A stretch of DNA of 64,000 bases from Actinokineospora inagensis DSM 44258 (GCF_000482865.1 NZ_AXWW01000018.1:17746-81745); one strand, 5' to 3'. Shown: positions 8,738 to 17,526, counted from the stretch's first letter. Notes: generated from the sequence alone by a model not told the origin. Made by a program: numbers and translations.

Positions 8738-9850
8738 TCAGACGAGCCAGACCATCCGCTCGCCATGGGCCGCGGTGCGGGCGAGCGCGGCCGAGGTGGG
8801 GACCCCGTTGTCCCACCTGGTGAGCCCGAGGGTGCCGGGGGTCGACTGGCCAACTGCCGGTGCGAGGTCGTCCCGGTCCGGCAGGACGTACCGCTGGGCG
8901 CTGCCGTAGTCGTCGTCGCTGACCCACCAGAGCGGCCGGGTGCCCGCCAGGTCGGCCAGCGCGGCGACGAACTCGGCGCGCCGCGCGTCGGACAGGTACG
9001 ACAGCACGTGGCTGGTGATCACGACCAGCGGCGTGCCGGTCGGGATGAGCGCGGCAGCCGCGGCGAGGTCGCCGACGGCGTCACCGCGGACGAACTGGGG
9101 CTGGCTCTTGCGCTGCAGGGCGGCTGCGGTGCTGAACAGCCGCTGCCGCTCGGGCTGATCGGCCCAGATGCACGCCTCCAGCCAGGCGGCGGCGTCCTCG
9201 TCGGCCAGGTCGACCGGGGTCTGGTCCAGACCGACCCGCTCGGCGACGGCCAGCTTCTTCGGGATGGACGGCAACGCCGCCTCCGGCCCCAACTCCAGCG
9301 CGCAGTGCAACCCGAGCGGTGTCTTCGTGGGACCGACGACGATCTGACCCGACTGCTCCGTCTGGTACCGGTAGCCGTACCGGTCGAGGTTCAACAGCAG
9401 CCCGGCGCTGCACCCGACCTCAAGCAGCCCCACCGCCGCCCCGGCCTGCTTGGCGGCCAGCGCCACGGCGGGGTAGAGCAGCGCGGCCCGGCGCACCTCG
9501 TTGGTCTGCGTGGTGTGCGTGGCGATCAACGCGCGGATCTTCTCGGCGCGGTCCACGACGAACTGGCGGAACAGCGGCCAAGTGCCCGCGTCCACCCCGT
9601 AGCTGCCGCCCATCGAGGGGTAGTAGTTCACCAGCTCGTGGAACGGCTCGGCCTGCACGGCGCGGTGCGCGGCGGCCAGCAGCAGGGTCGGCACCGCGCA
9701 GTCCGCCGGTGCGGCGGCCAGCAACCCGGCCACCTCGTCGTCCTCGCTGGCCCGGGTGGCCAGGTGCTCGTAGAGCGGTGACACCCCGGCCGCCTCGACC
9801 TCGGCGAACCGCCGCAACCGCCGCTTGATCTCCTCGATCGACACGGTCAC
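8738..9850 (-). CDS. DUF2332 protein, methyltransferase-like fold
   Basis: A 370-residue protein of the DUF2332 family. The segment 'AVGLLEVGCSAGLLLNLDRY' is a Rossmann-type, SAM-binding-like glycine loop, and 'TPLVVITSHVLSYLSD' resembles a later methyltransferase strand. No substrate is known. GTG 9850 follows AAGGAGCACC closely; a second GTG 6 bases on is also possible. It shares orientation with the MaoC-type hydratase gene 40 bases upstream. Confidence 0.8.
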   Translation of the reverse strand: MTVSIEEIKRRLRRFAEVEAAGVSPLYEHLATRASEDDEVAGLLAAAPADCAVPTLLLAAAHRAVQAEPFHELVNYYPSMGGSYGVDAGTWPLFRQFVVDRAEKIRALIATHTTQTNEVRRAALLYPAVALAAKQAGAAVGLLEVGCSAGLLLNLDRYGYRYQTEQSGQIVVGPTKTPLGLHCALELGPEAALPSIPKKLAVAERVGLDQTPVDLADEDAAAWLEACIWADQPERQRLFSTAAALQRKSQPQFVRGDAVGDLAAAAALIPTGTPLVVITSHVLSYLSDARRAEFVAALADLAGTRPLWWVSDDDYGSAQRYVLPDRDDLAPAVGQSTPGTLGLTRWDNGVPTSAALARTAAHGERMVWLV

Positions 9851-9889
9851 GGTGCTCCTTCCGTCCGGCCGGGCTGTCGAGCCCGGACC

Positions 9890-10390
9890 TTACGCGGTGG
9901 GCTCCGGCCGTCCGGGCTGCTCGCCCCCGCGCGCCTCACCATAAGAGCGCTTGGGCACCATCACCTTCCGGCGGAAGATGCAGACAACTGTCCCGTCCTG
10001 CTTGTAGCCCCGTGTCTCGACGTGCACAACCCCCCTGTCGTCTTTCGACTTGGACGGTGTCTTGTCGAGGACCTCGGTCTCACCGTAGATGGTGTCGCCG
10101 TGGAAGGTCGGTTTGATGTGACGCAGCGACTCGACCTCCAGGTTCGCGATGGCCTTCCCGGACACGTCCGGCACCGACATCCCCAGCAGCAGCGAGTAGA
10201 CGTAGTTGCCCACCACGACGTTCTTGCCGAAGTCGGTCGTCCCCGCGTAGTGCGCGTCCAGGTGCAGCGGGTGGTGGTTCATGGTGAGCAGGCAGAACAG
10301 GTGGTCGTCGTACTCGGTCACCGTCTTGCCCGGCCAGTGCTTGTACACGGCCCCCACCTCGAACTCCTCGTAGTACCTACCGAATTGCAA
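9890..10390 (-). CDS. MaoC-family hydratase, probable mesaconyl-CoA hydratase
   Basis: A 166-residue hot-dog-fold hydratase. From memory it closely resembles the Streptomyces MaoC protein (SCO6470 type) encoded beside crotonyl-CoA carboxylase/reductase. Telling segments are 'HWPGKTVTEYDDHLFCLLTM', 'NHHPLHLD' and 'GKNVVVGNYVYSLLLGMSV'. It would hydrate mesaconyl-CoA to beta-methylmalyl-CoA. The pathway fits the acyl-CoA dehydrogenase at 25.3 kb and the two lyases at 27.9-29.8 kb. TTG at 10390 is favoured because GTGGAGG lies 4 bases upstream, although longer reading frames exist. Confidence 0.83.
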   Translation of the reverse strand: MQFGRYYEEFEVGAVYKHWPGKTVTEYDDHLFCLLTMNHHPLHLDAHYAGTTDFGKNVVVGNYVYSLLLGMSVPDVSGKAIANLEVESLRHIKPTFHGDTIYGETEVLDKTPSKSKDDRGVVHVETRGYKQDGTVVCIFRRKVMVPKRSYGEARGGEQPGRPEPTA

Positions 10391-10793
10391 GGCGCCTCCA
10401 CCCACAAGTGACCGACGAGTAGGACAACTGTGTACGGCCGTCCCCGGTGGGGTGCAACCCGGTGTGAGCCAGCGCACCGCAGGTGAATTCCACTCTGGTT
10501 TCCCAGCCTGACGCACAGATGCCGGGAGTGCAGGAGTACGCTGTCCTACCGGCAGGTCCGCGCGCCCGAAATCCGGCGCGGTCCGCCGTCGACTCAAGGA
10601 GGTGAGACGCCATGGGCGATCCGACAGGTCATGAAACCGCGACCGGGTCCAGTAGTCCCCGCGTCCCCTCCGGAGGCGTGCGCCGCTAGTCGCAGCGCGT
10701 CGAGGTACCGGCCGGGGCGCTCCGCCACCGGTCGGCCGTTCGGCCGTCCGGTCCGCCGTGTCGCACACCGACACGCGTCGCTGGAGGTCTGTG
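10391..10793. other. Divergent spacer between MaoC and corA genes
   Basis: About 400 bases separate the two divergent genes. Apart from the 25-codon reading frame at 10612-10689 no gene is visible. The spacer must hold both promoters. I could not assign a known riboswitch; an M-box was considered because corA follows, but no characteristic core was recognised by eye. Confidence 0.5.
10612..10689 (+). CDS. Possible 25-residue leader peptide upstream of corA
   Basis: An ATG at 10612 follows an almost perfect ribosome site (CAAGGAGGTGAGACGCC) and opens a 25-codon frame, 'MGDPTGHETATGSSSPRVPS' plus GGVRR, ending at TAG 10687-10689. It lies 104 bases before corA. The site is much stronger than corA's own context. 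The peptide contains an Asp-Pro pair and a Ser-rich, Pro-containing stretch; leader peptides of other magnesium-transport genes use such residues to sense magnesium or translation speed. Whether that applies here is inference. Confidence 0.4.
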   Translation: MGDPTGHETATGSSSPRVPSGGVRR

Positions 10794-11885
10794 ATGCCTG
10801 CCATCCCCTCGCTCGGCGGTCTACGCGGCCGCGGCAACCGCGCCGGGAACCGGGCCGCGCCCATCCCGCCGATCCCGGTGCCGCTGTCGGCCTACGTCGT
10901 GGACTGCGGCGTGTACGTCGACGGCATCCGGCTGCCCGGCCGGTGGACGCACATCGACGCGGTGGCCGAGGTGCGCCGCCGCGGTGAGGGCTTCGTCTGG
11001 ATCGGCCTGCACGAGCCGGACGCGGAGCAGATCCAGGGCGTCGCCGAGACGTTCGGCCTGCACGAACTGGCGGTGGAGGACGCCGTCACCGCGCACCAGC
11101 GGCCCAAGCTGGAGCGCTACGACGACAACCTGTTCATGGTGCTCAAGACGGTGCGCTACGTCGAGCACGAGTCGCCGACCACGGCCAACGAGATCGTCGA
11201 GACCGGCGAGATCATGGCCTTCCTCGGCGTCGACTACGTGGTCACCGTCCGGCACGGCAAGCACTCGGCGCTGCACGAGCTGCGCAACGAGCTGGAGCGG
11301 AGCCCGGACCGGCTCAAGGCGGGCCCGGCGGCGGTGCTGCACGCCATCGCCGACCACGTGGTGGACAGCTACCTCGCGGTCACCGACGCGTTCGAGAACG
11401 ACATCGACGAGATCGAGAAGGCGGTGTTCGCGCCGCGCAGCCCGGTCAGCGCCGAGCAGATGTACCTGATGAAGCGGGAGATCCTGGAGCTGCGCCGGTC
11501 GGTGATGCCGCTGGCCAACCCGCTGCGGCGGCTGGCCGAGGGCGGCTCGCCGCTGGTGCCGGACACCGTCCGGTCCTACTTCCGCGACGTCGACGACCAC
11601 CTGACCACGGTGTCCGAGCGGGTCACCAGCTTCGACGAGCTGCTGACCACGCTGGTGGACGCCACCCTGGCCAAGATCTCGCTGCAGCAGAACACCGACA
11701 TGCGCAAGATCACCTCGTGGGCGGCCATCCTGGCCGTGCCCACCATGGTGGTCGGCGTCTACGGCATGAACTTCGACAACATGCCGGAGCTGCGCTGGCG
11801 CTTCGGGTACCCGCTGGTGATGGTCGTGATCTTCCTGGCCTGCCTGGTGCTGTACCGGATCTTCCGCAAGAACCAGTGGCTCTAG
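10794..11885 (+). CDS. corA: CorA-family magnesium/cobalt transporter
   Basis: A 363-residue divalent-cation channel of the CorA family. It has a long cytoplasmic N-terminal domain, the conserved stalk ending 'STDMRKITSWAAILAVPTMV' in family terms (here QNTDMRKITSW), and two C-terminal helices with the signature YGMNF between them, then a basic tail (FRKNQWL). Mg2+ is the usual substrate. The ATG follows GGAGG by about 7 bases; a GTG directly in front could also serve. In M. tuberculosis corA (Rv1239c) faces sugC tail to tail; here the same arrangement is broken by 8.4 kb. Confidence 0.94.
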   Translation: MPAIPSLGGLRGRGNRAGNRAAPIPPIPVPLSAYVVDCGVYVDGIRLPGRWTHIDAVAEVRRRGEGFVWIGLHEPDAEQIQGVAETFGLHELAVEDAVTAHQRPKLERYDDNLFMVLKTVRYVEHESPTTANEIVETGEIMAFLGVDYVVTVRHGKHSALHELRNELERSPDRLKAGPAAVLHAIADHVVDSYLAVTDAFENDIDEIEKAVFAPRSPVSAEQMYLMKREILELRRSVMPLANPLRRLAEGGSPLVPDTVRSYFRDVDDHLTTVSERVTSFDELLTTLVDATLAKISLQQNTDMRKITSWAAILAVPTMVVGVYGMNFDNMPELRWRFGYPLVMVVIFLACLVLYRIFRKNQWL

Positions 11886-11936
11886 CCCGGCCGCTGTCCT
11901 GTCCCCCCAGTCCCGCCCCTTGAGGGAGGTTCCCCC

Positions 11937-12038
11937 GTGACCCGGTTGTTGACCAATGTGAAGTTCTGGCTGCTCGCGGTGATCGTCACCTGGATCGCGG
12001 TGGTCACCGTGATCATCGCCGAGTCGCCGAGCCGGTAG
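11937..12038 (+). CDS. 33-residue single-helix membrane peptide
   Basis: A GTG at 11937, preceded by GGGAGG (about 7 bases), opens a 33-codon frame to TAG 12036-12038. The product, MTRLLTNVKFWLLAVIVTWI and then 13 residues, is almost entirely one membrane helix with a basic N-terminus and a short polar tail. It lies 51 bases after corA on the same strand and before a terminator, so it is probably in the corA transcript. It could be a regulatory micropeptide; function unknown. Confidence 0.6.
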   Translation: MTRLLTNVKFWLLAVIVTWIAVVTVIIAESPSR

Positions 12039-12088
12039 CCGCCCGCTTTCCCCACCCCACAACCAATCCTGCCCGACCGACGATGTCG

Positions 12089-12113
12089 CCGCCACCGATT
12101 TAACCGGTGGCGG
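12089..12113. terminator. Terminator hairpin after the corA unit
   Basis: A perfect 9-bp stem (CCGCCACCG / CGGTGGCGG) with a 7-base AT-rich loop (ATTTAAC) lies between the 33-residue peptide gene and the convergent EspG-like gene. It probably serves both directions. Confidence 0.75.
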
Positions 12114-12118
12114 TGAGG

Positions 12119-12955
12119 TCAACCGCGCGCCGAGTAGGCCAAGCCGCGCAACAAGCCGAGCAGTTCGTCCATGCCCAGTGGGTTGACGCTCAGCCACGCG
12201 CCGCCGTCACCGTCGGCGGTGGCCAGCCGGAACCGGCCGCGTTCGGTGTCCAACCAGCGCACCTCGTGGCCGATCCGGCGCCACTGGTCCTCGGTGTCGT
12301 CGCGACCGGCGACACCGGCCTGGCCGTTGCCCAGCACGGGTTGCAGGTGCGACACCATCCGCCGGGCCACCCGGTCGTCGATGCCGTGCGCGCGCAGCAG
12401 GTCGTCGATCTCCGCCTGCGACAAGGGTTTCGGCGCACCGGGCTGACCGGGTTCGGGCATCCGGGCGAGCATCACCGCGAACGCCTCCTCCAGCGGCCGC
12501 AGCGGCAGGCTGAACGGGGCGGTCAACGGGGCCTCGGCGCGCGGGATCATCCGGGTCACCCGGCCCAGCGCCTCGTCCAACGTCGCCGCCCACAGGGTGA
12601 CCGCGCCGGTCGGGTCGGCCTGGTTCTGCGTCACCACAAGGGCTTCGTCGCGGGCGGCGAGGACCGCGACGCCGACCGTGCCGTGCGGCCCGTTGACCAC
12701 CACGTCGAGCACGCCGCTGCACGACCGCAGCAGGTAGACGAACTCCTCGGCCACGTCGAGCGGACCGGAGTCGTCGGCGAGACCGCGCGCGGCGAGCTCC
12801 TCGGCGGCGGCGCGGAACAGCACACCCCGCTCCACGTCGGAGAGCCCCGCCGACGGCACGTCGATCGGGAACGGCGGCCGCACCTCGGCGAAGGCGCACA
12901 ACAGGTCCAGCTCGACCGGGTGCAGACCGACCCCCGGCCCTCGCGTTACGGCCAC
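12119..12955 (-). CDS. EspG-like ESX secretion chaperone, copy B
   Basis: A 278-residue protein of the EspG (ESX secretion-associated) family. In mycobacteria EspG binds the tip of PPE proteins and keeps PE-PPE pairs soluble before type VII export. It is paralogous to the gene at 14.8 kb: both share HPVE/HPAE near the start, 'ELAARGLAD', 'HGIDD', 'HLQPVLGNGQAGVA' and 'EVRWLDT.RGRFRL...SVNPLG'. GTG 12955 lies 4 bases after the stop of the SPVGQ gene, so translation is probably coupled. It is the last gene of the left module. Family fairly sure; client inferred from context. Confidence 0.83.
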   Translation of the reverse strand: MAVTRGPGVGLHPVELDLLCAFAEVRPPFPIDVPSAGLSDVERGVLFRAAAEELAARGLADDSGPLDVAEEFVYLLRSCSGVLDVVVNGPHGTVGVAVLAARDEALVVTQNQADPTGAVTLWAATLDEALGRVTRMIPRAEAPLTAPFSLPLRPLEEAFAVMLARMPEPGQPGAPKPLSQAEIDDLLRAHGIDDRVARRMVSHLQPVLGNGQAGVAGRDDTEDQWRRIGHEVRWLDTERGRFRLATADGDGGAWLSVNPLGMDELLGLLRGLAYSARG

Positions 12956-12959
12956 CCGG

Positions 12960-13328
12960 TCAGGGGTTGGTGAAGCGCTGCGCGGAGTCGCCATCGCTGT
13001 CCTGGTACGCGGCGGCGGTCTTCTCGGCACTGGCGACGAACTCCGCCATGCGCCGCAACGCCTCGTCCAACTGGTCCTTGAGGCCGGAGTCACCGGCGAG
13101 CCGCCCGGTGAACTTGTCCGCGAGCTCCTGGCCGACCGGGCTGGTGCCCAGCATCGGCTGGTACGCGGGCTGGGTCAGCTCGGCGACGTCGGCGAAGATC
13201 GCGTCCAGGTCGGCGCGGACCTCGGCGACGGCGGCGGCGAACTCGCGCACCTGCTCCGGCCGCACGTGCCAGCCCGCGCCCGCGGGCACCCGGTCGCTGC
13301 CGCCCGCGTCGGGCTCGTCGACGTACAT
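12960..13328 (-). CDS. SPVGQ-domain protein B, probable ESX partner
   Basis: A 122-residue helical protein not assignable by name. About residues 30-115 are homologous to the C-terminal domain of the 622-residue protein at 15.6 kb, sharing 'GTSPVGQ.LA.KF..RL.G', 'EA.RRM..F..SAEK' and a Tyr-Asp-Asp-rich end. It is short, helical and without a signal peptide, and it is encoded 18 bases after a WXG/PPE-like protein and 4 bases before an EspG, the position a PE or Esx partner holds in mycobacteria. The start has AGGGAGACCAC upstream, the same sequence as its paralogue. Role inferred. Confidence 0.7.
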   Translation of the reverse strand: MYVDEPDAGGSDRVPAGAGWHVRPEQVREFAAAVAEVRADLDAIFADVAELTQPAYQPMLGTSPVGQELADKFTGRLAGDSGLKDQLDEALRRMAEFVASAEKTAAAYQDSDGDSAQRFTNP

Positions 13329-13346
13329 CTGTGGTCTCCCTGCGGG

Positions 13347-14729
13347 TCAGGCGCCGATGACCGGCGGCGCGGCGGTCAGGTCCGCCGTGGTGAACGGGTC
13401 TTCCTCGATCGGCACGCGCCTGCGGTGCTCGCCGTCCTCCTCGCCGTCGCGAGCGTTGGCGGGCATGCCGTAACCGTTGCGGGACCGGCCTTCCGGGTCG
13501 GTGAACCCGCTGGCCCTACCGAACCGGCTGCCGCCACGCAACCCACCGCGGCCACCGCGACCGGACCCGACTTCCTCGGCGCCGAGGCCGGTGCCGCCCC
13601 GTCCAGCGCGGCCGCGGCCACCGGCACCGTTCGCGCCGCGCGCACCCGGCCCGTACTCGGAACCCAGACCCGCGCCGCCCGCGCCCGAGCCGAAGCCCCG
13701 GCCCGCGACGTCGAGCCCGCCGGGCAGGTAACCGCCCGAGCCGATGCCGATGGTGTTGGGGCCGCCGGTGTTCCCGCCGGGCAGGGAGCCACCGGGACCC
13801 ATGCCGGTGAGGCCGCGCCAGTGGTTCTCCCAGCCGCTGTCGAACCCGGGCGTGAACGCCGGTGTCGTCTGCCCCATACCGGGCGTGCCGCTGAACACCG
13901 GAGCCGTGCCGGGCGGGGTCGACGGCGGCCTGCCCGGCCCACCAGGGACGTGCACGCCGGGGCCGGGGACACCTGTCCGGGGCGGCGGCGGGGAGTGCTG
14001 GTCCCCACCCGGGTCGACCCCGGTGGCGGGTGGGCTGAATCGCGGGGTGCGCCCGTCGATGCCGAGCACGGCGGTCTCGAAGCGCTGCATGGTCTGCACG
14101 GCCTTGCGCTTCATCTTCTTCTTGTTGCTGCCGAAGCCGAACGCGCTCGCGATACCGCCGATCGCCGCGCCGAACGCGGCCCCCACCGGGCCGCCGATGG
14201 CGAACCCGGCCACCGCGCCGCCACCGGCGGTCGCCAGGAACGGACTGCTCGGTGAGCCACCCGGCATGGTGCTCTGCGCCGACCGCAACGCGCCGCCCGC
14301 GTCCTGGATCGGGGTGGACATCTGCTGCGCGGTGCCGCCGAGCAGCGAGATCCACGCGGCGTTGGCGACGACCCGGCGGGACGCGTCCTCGGAGGCGGAA
14401 CCCGACCAGAACGGCATCAGCTTCGACAACGAGTGCGACAGGTCGCTCGCCGCCGTCGCGACCTTCTGGCCGTGCCGGGTCCACTCGGCCGCGAGCATGT
14501 CCAACTGCGACACGTTGGCGTGGTCACCGACCATCCGCTGCAGGGCGCTGAGGGAGTAACCGTCCCAGTTGACGCCGCCGGTGACGTACGTGTCGTCCTC
14601 GGCGCGGCGCCGCTTGCGCTCCTGGTCGGCGGACTGCTTGGCGGCGGCCGCCTGCTTGGCCCGCTCGGCCAGCCTGCGCGCGACAGCATCGAAATTGTCG
14701 ACACTGTCGGGGCTGTTGGGTTCCAGCAC
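13347..14729 (-). CDS. WXG/PPE-like ESX substrate B
   Basis: A 460-residue protein. Residues about 50-165 form a helical WXG domain ('TYVTGGVNWDGYSL', 'LMPFWSGSASE', 'STPIQDAGGAL') homologous to the protein at 17.5 kb. Next come an Ala/Gly-rich hydrophobic stretch, a basic patch (NKKKMKRK), a long Gly/Pro-rich low-complexity region and a conserved tail (EHRRR, EDPF, APPVIGA). GTG 14729 is chosen for AAGGAGGT 8 bases upstream. Probable type VII-exported protein paired with the following SPVGQ protein; export has not been shown and no secretion machinery is encoded nearby. Confidence 0.75.
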   Translation of the reverse strand: MLEPNSPDSVDNFDAVARRLAERAKQAAAAKQSADQERKRRRAEDDTYVTGGVNWDGYSLSALQRMVGDHANVSQLDMLAAEWTRHGQKVATAASDLSHSLSKLMPFWSGSASEDASRRVVANAAWISLLGGTAQQMSTPIQDAGGALRSAQSTMPGGSPSSPFLATAGGGAVAGFAIGGPVGAAFGAAIGGIASAFGFGSNKKKMKRKAVQTMQRFETAVLGIDGRTPRFSPPATGVDPGGDQHSPPPPRTGVPGPGVHVPGGPGRPPSTPPGTAPVFSGTPGMGQTTPAFTPGFDSGWENHWRGLTGMGPGGSLPGGNTGGPNTIGIGSGGYLPGGLDVAGRGFGSGAGGAGLGSEYGPGARGANGAGGRGRAGRGGTGLGAEEVGSGRGGRGGLRGGSRFGRASGFTDPEGRSRNGYGMPANARDGEEDGEHRRRVPIEEDPFTTADLTAAPPVIGA

Positions 14730-14812
14730 CCGCGGCCACCTCCTTCTCGTGCCTGTCAGCGCCGCAACCGTAACCGATGGGACCGACAATTCCGCCAACT
14801 TCTTGCCAACTG

Positions 14813-15643
14813 CTAATGCCAGAGGTCGGCTGCCAACGTCCGCAGCTCGGACCGCAGCTCCTCCCGGCCGAGCGGGTTGACGCTCATCCACTCGTCGTCG
14901 CCGTCGGCCAGCCGGAACCGGCCGCGGGCCGTGTCCAGCCAGCGCACCTCGGCGCTGCCCCGGACCCACTCGTCGGCGTACCCGCGGCGCACCGCGACCC
15001 CGGCCTGGCCGTTGCCCAGGACCGGCTGCAGGTGCGTGGTCATCCGCCGGGCGGTCGCGTCGTCGATGCCGTGCCGGCGCAGCAGCGCGTCGACCTCGTC
15101 GCCCCCGAGCCTGCGGTCCCGCTCGGTCGCCACCTGGATCTCCCGGTGCACTTGGTCCAACGCGCGCCGGGGCAGGCTGAACGGGGCCGCCATCGCCGCG
15201 TCCAACTCGGGCACCGCGCCCACCAAGTGGTCCACCGCGTCGTGCAGCGACAACGCCAGCAGGTGCACCCGCGCGCCCGGCGCGCCGATCTCCTGGCGCA
15301 CCAAAAGCGCCTCGTCCCGCTGCGCGAGCACCAACGCGCCCCTTACCTGCCCGCGCCGCGCCACCATCAGGTCCAGCGCGCCCGCGCCGTCGCGCAGCAG
15401 GTGCACGAAGTCACCGGCCACCCCGCGCGGCCCACGCCCGTCCGCCAGCCCGCGCGCCGCCAACTCGGCCCGCGCCACCCCGAACGCCGCCCGCCGGTCC
15501 CCCAACGCGTTGATCCGCAACGGGAACGGCGGCGCCACCTCGGCGAAGGTGCACAGCAGCTCCACCTCGGCCGGGTGCAGCAGCGCCTGAGCCCCGCCCC
15601 GGTTCCCCGAGTCGGGCTCCAAGCCGGTGGGCAGCTCGGTCAC
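14813..15643 (-). CDS. EspG-like ESX secretion chaperone, copy A
   Basis: A 276-residue EspG-family protein, paralogue of the gene at 12.1 kb, with 'ELAARGLADG', 'LLRRHGIDD', 'HLQPVLGNGQAGVA' and 'MSVNPLG'. Its GTG overlaps the stop of the 622-residue SPVGQ protein by four bases (GTGA), so the two are translationally coupled. By analogy with mycobacterial EspG it should bind the cognate WXG/PPE-like protein A. Family assignment fairly sure; partner inferred from gene order. Confidence 0.83.
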   Translation of the reverse strand: MTELPTGLEPDSGNRGGAQALLHPAEVELLCTFAEVAPPFPLRINALGDRRAAFGVARAELAARGLADGRGPRGVAGDFVHLLRDGAGALDLMVARRGQVRGALVLAQRDEALLVRQEIGAPGARVHLLALSLHDAVDHLVGAVPELDAAMAAPFSLPRRALDQVHREIQVATERDRRLGGDEVDALLRRHGIDDATARRMTTHLQPVLGNGQAGVAVRRGYADEWVRGSAEVRWLDTARGRFRLADGDDEWMSVNPLGREELRSELRTLAADLWH

Positions 15644-17508
15644 CACTGGCCGCCCCGGTCGTGCCGCTGGATGTCCCCCCGCGCCGAGTCGTCGACGTCG
15701 CGGTAGCTGTCGCGCGCCTTCTCGGCGCTCTCGATGAACTGGTCCATCCGCCGCATCGCCTCGGACAGCAGCCCGCGCAGCCCGTTGGCCCCGTTGAGCC
15801 GGTCGTCGAACTTCTTCGCCAACTGCTGCCCGACCGGACTGGTCCCCAACTTCGGCGTGTACCCGTCCCCCTGCATCCGCTCCACCCGGGACTGCACCGC
15901 CGCCAACCCGAACCGGGCGGAGGTCACCGCCATGGCGAACCCGTGCAGCTTCTCCGGGTCGATGTCCCAAAACCCGCTCGCGTTCTTGGCGGGCTGCGCG
16001 GTCGTCTGCCCAGTGGCCACCGGCGGCTGACCGGACGAGTCAGCGGGCCGGGTCCCGTCACCGGTCTGGCCGGTCGACGTGCTCGGATCGTGCGGGTCGT
16101 ACTGCTTTCCCGAGTTCCCCGAGTCCGGAGTCGACTGCTGCGGCTGGGGCTGACCCGCCTTCCCTGGATCACCCGTCGTCCCGGTCGGCGCGGGCTTCGG
16201 GTAAGGGTCACCGCCACCTTGCCCGGCACCGGTCTTCGGCCAACCATGCCCGTACCGCTGCTCATGATCACGCTGCCCCGGAACCGACGCACCCGGCGGC
16301 AGGGTGTCGGGCACCGAGTGCGCGTGCGCACGCCCCATCCCCAAATCAGGCGCGGGAAGCTGAACGGTCGCTCCCTGCTGGGCCTGCGGGGGCACGGCCC
16401 CCGACGCGCCAGGACCCGGCTGAACCGTCCCCGGCACCTGCCCCGGCATCGGACTCGGCGCCGCGGGCGTACCCGCGGTCGGGCCTGGGGCAGGCACCGA
16501 CTGGACCGGGGCGGCCGCCGGCTGCACGACTCCCGCGTGCACGGCGGGCAACGGCTGCACAGCGGACAACGCGCCAGTCGGATCAGGCGTGAGCGGAGCA
16601 CCGCCCGGAAGCACCCCGGCCGAAGGCGCCGATAACGGCCCCGGCACCGCGGTGCCAACCGGAACCGAACTCGGCACGGCACTCAACGGAGACGGACCAG
16701 CCACAATCGGCCCAGGCACCGCGACTTGCGCGGGCAACGAGGCAGGCACGCCCCCCGCCACCGGGACAACCGGGCCTGGCACACCAGTGGACACCGGGAC
16801 CTGACCGCCACCAGGCACCACGACCGGCCCAGGCAACGGAGCGGGCGCGGCACCTGCAAACGGCGAAACCGGAACACCAAACGAACCAGGCGCATCAGCG
16901 GACACCGGGAACTGACTGCCACCAGGCATCGCGACGTGCGCGGGCAATGAGGTGGGCAACGGCGCGGGCACGGCACCCGCCGGCGGCGACACCGGGGCGC
17001 CAATCGGACCGGACGCGCCAGTGGACACCGGGAACTGACTGCCGCCGGGTACCGCGACTTGCGCGGGCAACGGAGTGGGTGCGGCACCTGCCTGCGGCGA
17101 GACCGGGACGCCGAACGGACCGGGCGCACCAGTGGGCGGCGGGATCTGGGCGCCGCCGGGGATCGCGGCCGAGGGGGCTGTCGAGCCGGGTAAGAACGGG
17201 CTCGGGGTGGGGTTCTGGGTCCCGATCGGGACGACGCCGCTGGGTGGGGTGGGCGGCGGGGTCGGGACCGGGTGCGGGGGCAGCGGGGTCGGGGTGGGGC
17301 TCGGGGGCACCGGGATGGGGCTCGGGTCGGGCGGCACCGGGATGGGATCCGGGCTGGGCTCGGTGGTGCCGCCGGTGATGGAGCCGGAGATCGACCCGGA
17401 CACCAGGTCGGCCACGTGCGGGACGGCGAAGACGTCGGTCACCGACGGCTGGTCCACGGCGAAGGCGTGGGTCGCGTCGGGGGCGGGCTGCTGGTCGTAC
17501 TGGCGCAT
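15640..17508 (-). CDS. Proline-rich protein with C-terminal SPVGQ domain A
   Basis: The 622 residues have three parts. A short N-terminus (1-50) ends in 'VADLVSGSISGSITGG'. A Pro/Ala/Val/Gly-rich region runs from about 50 to 500 with roughly 37-41-residue repeats around 'VPGGSQFPVSTGA'. A C-terminal helical domain (about 515-610) starts FWDIDPEKLHGFA and carries LGTSPVGQQLAKKF and RRMDQFIESAEK, paralogous to the 122-residue protein of the left module. No signal peptide or membrane helix. The start has GGGAGACCACGACG before ATG. The stalk could span the cell wall or hold proteins together; this is inference. Confidence 0.72.
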   Translation of the reverse strand: MRQYDQQPAPDATHAFAVDQPSVTDVFAVPHVADLVSGSISGSITGGTTEPSPDPIPVPPDPSPIPVPPSPTPTPLPPHPVPTPPPTPPSGVVPIGTQNPTPSPFLPGSTAPSAAIPGGAQIPPPTGAPGPFGVPVSPQAGAAPTPLPAQVAVPGGSQFPVSTGASGPIGAPVSPPAGAVPAPLPTSLPAHVAMPGGSQFPVSADAPGSFGVPVSPFAGAAPAPLPGPVVVPGGGQVPVSTGVPGPVVPVAGGVPASLPAQVAVPGPIVAGPSPLSAVPSSVPVGTAVPGPLSAPSAGVLPGGAPLTPDPTGALSAVQPLPAVHAGVVQPAAAPVQSVPAPGPTAGTPAAPSPMPGQVPGTVQPGPGASGAVPPQAQQGATVQLPAPDLGMGRAHAHSVPDTLPPGASVPGQRDHEQRYGHGWPKTGAGQGGGDPYPKPAPTGTTGDPGKAGQPQPQQSTPDSGNSGKQYDPHDPSTSTGQTGDGTRPADSSGQPPVATGQTTAQPAKNASGFWDIDPEKLHGFAMAVTSARFGLAAVQSRVERMQGDGYTPKLGTSPVGQQLAKKFDDRLNGANGLRGLLSEAMRRMDQFIESAEKARDSYRDVDDSARGDIQRHDRGGQW

Positions 17509-17526
17509 CGTCGTGGTCTCCCTGGC

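Noticed and set aside
10391-10611. M-box magnesium riboswitch before corA
   Set aside because: No conserved core or terminator switch was recognised by eye; a covariance-model search would be decisive.
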